From Holosporales bacterium (GTDB lineage: Bacteria; Pseudomonadota; Alphaproteobacteria; RUG11792): a DNA stretch of 12,822 nt. The translations under genes and the position numbers were made by a program. The notes beneath the pieces were generated by a model, which saw nothing but the letters and a program-made list of their open reading frames with translations, was not told the DNA's origin and made no database searches. Shown piece by piece: positions 12,674 to 12,822 of this stretch (position 1 is the stretch's first letter; each line of letters begins with the position of its first letter). Location: positions 1 to 12,822 of the forward strand of contig JAISFY010000063.1 of the NCBI GenBank assembly GCA_031263345.1, read 5' to 3'.

Positions 12674-12792
12674 CTTTTTATGTGCATAAAATGTCCAGTA
12701 TCACCAAACGAATATGGACAGAGCGCAGCATGTCAGCCGTCAATTTTTAGTGTCTTAAAGATCCGTATCGAATACAATATGGACATGGATGT

Positions 12793-12822
12793 GTACCCGT
12801 AGCTCAGCTGGATAGAGCGTTG
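12793..12822 (+). tRNA. 5' part of a tRNA gene, probably tRNA-Arg (cut by window end)
   Basis: Acceptor 5' strand GTACCCG (12793-12799), then TA, D-stem GCTC (12802-12805), D-loop AGCTGGATA, and GAGC (12815-12818) follow the tRNA pattern exactly. The CCCGTAGCTCAGCTGGATAGAG sequence class is typical of bacterial arginine tRNAs. The anticodon is beyond the window, so the identity is a family-based guess. A TACAAT at 12773-12778 is a plausible -10, with a start near 12785. Confidence 0.8.

Noticed and set aside
1..12822. CRISPR arrays, insertion sequences, toxin-antitoxin pairs or phage genes
   Set aside because: I saw no repeat-spacer periodicity, transposase motif or terminal inverted repeats flanked by target duplications anywhere in the window.

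Overview
The window looks like part of a moderately AT-rich alphaproteobacterial chromosome. The evidence is the alphaproteobacterial flavour of YifB/ComM (NPCKCG cysteine motif), DnaK, the long-type LOG-family protein, AccB and the partial tRNA-Arg-like gene. A reduced, possibly host-associated lineage (for example Holosporales-like) is an inference from a nearby amino-acid ABC importer, non-canonical operon neighbours and lineage-specific secreted proteins. No species can be named from the sequence alone.

Layout. Positions 1-160 hold the C-terminal end of an unrecognised gene entering from outside. Positions 161-769 carry no convincing gene, but contain a perfect 16-bp palindrome and a candidate structured RNA around 525-596. 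yifB/comM (minus strand, 770-2293) and dnaK (plus, 2650-4542) are divergent. Their shared intergenic region is the best regulatory find: a TTAA-N7-TTAA box (the CtrA consensus) over the yifB promoter, and a good CIRCE element (the HrcA operator) right after a sigma70-type promoter for dnaK. A stem-loop follows dnaK.

A plus-strand gene train starts at an extended -10 promoter near 4831-4839: a periplasmic SurA-like protein with two parvulin-like modules (4876-6849), a LOG-family phosphoribohydrolase-like protein (6901-7602), AccB (7615-8070) and an ArsB/NhaD-type antiporter (8088-9356), with gaps of 51, 12 and 17 bases. It is probably one operon mixing envelope protein folding, nucleotide metabolism, fatty acid synthesis and ion homeostasis. 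accC, the usual partner of accB, is absent.

Next is an unrecognised secreted protein (9522-10256). It has its own near-consensus promoter with a 15-bp operator-like palindrome in the spacer, and a C-rich coding strand unlike its neighbours. It is the best candidate for something lineage-specific and undescribed. A convergent minus-strand operon (12550 to 10518) encodes a complete polar amino-acid ABC importer: lipoprotein binding protein, permease and ATPase, with overlapping ends. The window ends inside a tRNA gene, probably tRNA-Arg.

Two promoters (yifB and the SurA-like gene) share an odd arrangement: an ATG lies only 7-9 bases after the -10 box and opens a micro-ORF whose stop overlaps the real start codon. 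All assignments come from reading motifs by eye; no database search was run.
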